From NCBI RefSeq assembly GCF_001280015.1, contig NZ_LGDV01000038.1, forward strand, positions 248,001 to 312,000: DNA of 64,000 nucleotides, written 5' to 3'. Each line of letters begins with the position of its first letter. Position 1 is the stretch's first letter. The stretch comes from Streptomyces sp. MMG1121 (GTDB lineage: Bacteria; Actinomycetota; Actinomycetes; Streptomycetales; Streptomycetaceae). The translations under genes and the position numbers were made by a program. Shown here in pieces: positions 63,874 to 64,000 of this stretch. Under the pieces are notes generated by a model. The model ran no database searches, had not been told where the DNA came from, and was given only the letters and a program-made list of their open reading frames with translations.

Positions 63874-64000
63874 TCACTCCAGCGCGCGGTCCAGCTCCGC
63901 CAGCGGCAGGGAGAACAGCATCCGGTCCGACAGCGACCACACCTCGCCGGTCTGCTGCCAGTAGGACAGGGAGCCCGTCCCCTCGGCCCAGCAGCGGTGC
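63874..64000 (-). CDS. partial hypothetical gene at the window end
   Basis: The last 41 residues of a minus-strand gene are visible (RCWAEGTGSLSYWQQTGEVW, then SLSDRMLFSLPLAELDRALE), ending with TGA at 63874-63876. The fragment is too short to assign a family. It ends 48 bases before the GNAT gene start, so the two may be co-transcribed. Confidence 0.55.
   Translation of the reverse strand, partial: HRCWAEGTGSLSYWQQTGEVWSLSDRMLFSLPLAELDRALE

Overview
The window is chromosomal DNA from a Streptomyces or a very close relative. The evidence is the very high GC content, GTG/TTG starts, dense 4-bp gene overlaps, a two-domain geosmin synthase, a conservon (sensor kinase, roadblock, DUF742, GTPase), a subtilisin-inhibitor gene, a gamma-butyrolactone-receptor-like TetR gene and a SAV2148-type HEPN gene. 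No IS element, prophage, CRISPR array, tRNA or rRNA was seen. Most of it reads as ordinary chromosome, with several small decaying genes.

Layout. 1-1743: the end of a ferric-reductase-like oxidoreductase, an FMN-binding protein and ApbE, together a likely extracytoplasmic flavin electron-transfer unit. 1866-4359: osmoprotectant ABC transporter ATPase and two permeases; the matching binding lipoprotein lies apart at 10222-11187. Between them sit a truncated, active-site-degenerate aryl-AMP ligase (4514-5878) and a conservon on the minus strand (9989-5910). 11340-15674: an AsnC/Lrp remnant, a TerB-like gene, an ArsR-type regulator, a TatA-like remnant, a DUF6114/DUF6230 pair and a secreted protein. 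16144-20035: GBL-receptor-like regulator, DUF89-like protein, and a P450 plus alpha/beta-hydrolase operon. 20305-22488: geosmin synthase. 22481-28765: unknown 505-aa protein, glutamine-amidotransferase-like protein, LysR regulator, PDZ protein, M24 peptidase and a phosphotransferase. 28915-41829: treZ, treY and treX, interleaved with FHA, SSI, M14 peptidase, flavoprotein disulfide reductase, LysR and MFS genes. 42194-45161: HEPN protein, DEDDh exonuclease and a kinase-like protein. 45272-48340: sugar ABC permeases and a binding protein whose reading frame is broken at an 8-bp triplicate repeat. 48664-53656: macrolide glycosyltransferase, DUF1697, ketopantoate reductase, DsbA-like protein and a small protein.

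53715-63113 is a sulfur-assimilation region on the minus strand. It reads, in transcription order, as a cysteine-type leader peptide (63113-63030), sulfite reductase, zinc-ribbon protein, APS/PAPS reductase, APS kinase, CysD, CysN, a sulfonate/sulfate-ester ABC transporter and a sirohydrochlorin chelatase. Successive genes from sirA to cysD overlap by 4 bp. The system therefore covers organosulfur import, sulfate activation, reduction and the siroheme cofactor. A GNAT acetyltransferase and a partial gene close the window.

The most informative observations are the slipped-strand-type frameshift in the sugar-binding lipoprotein, the leader peptide upstream of sirA, the degenerate aryl-AMP ligase, the internal insertion in the flavoprotein at 33359-34918, and a set of palindromic operators and leaderless promoters. 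No complete, clearly novel multi-gene system was identified.
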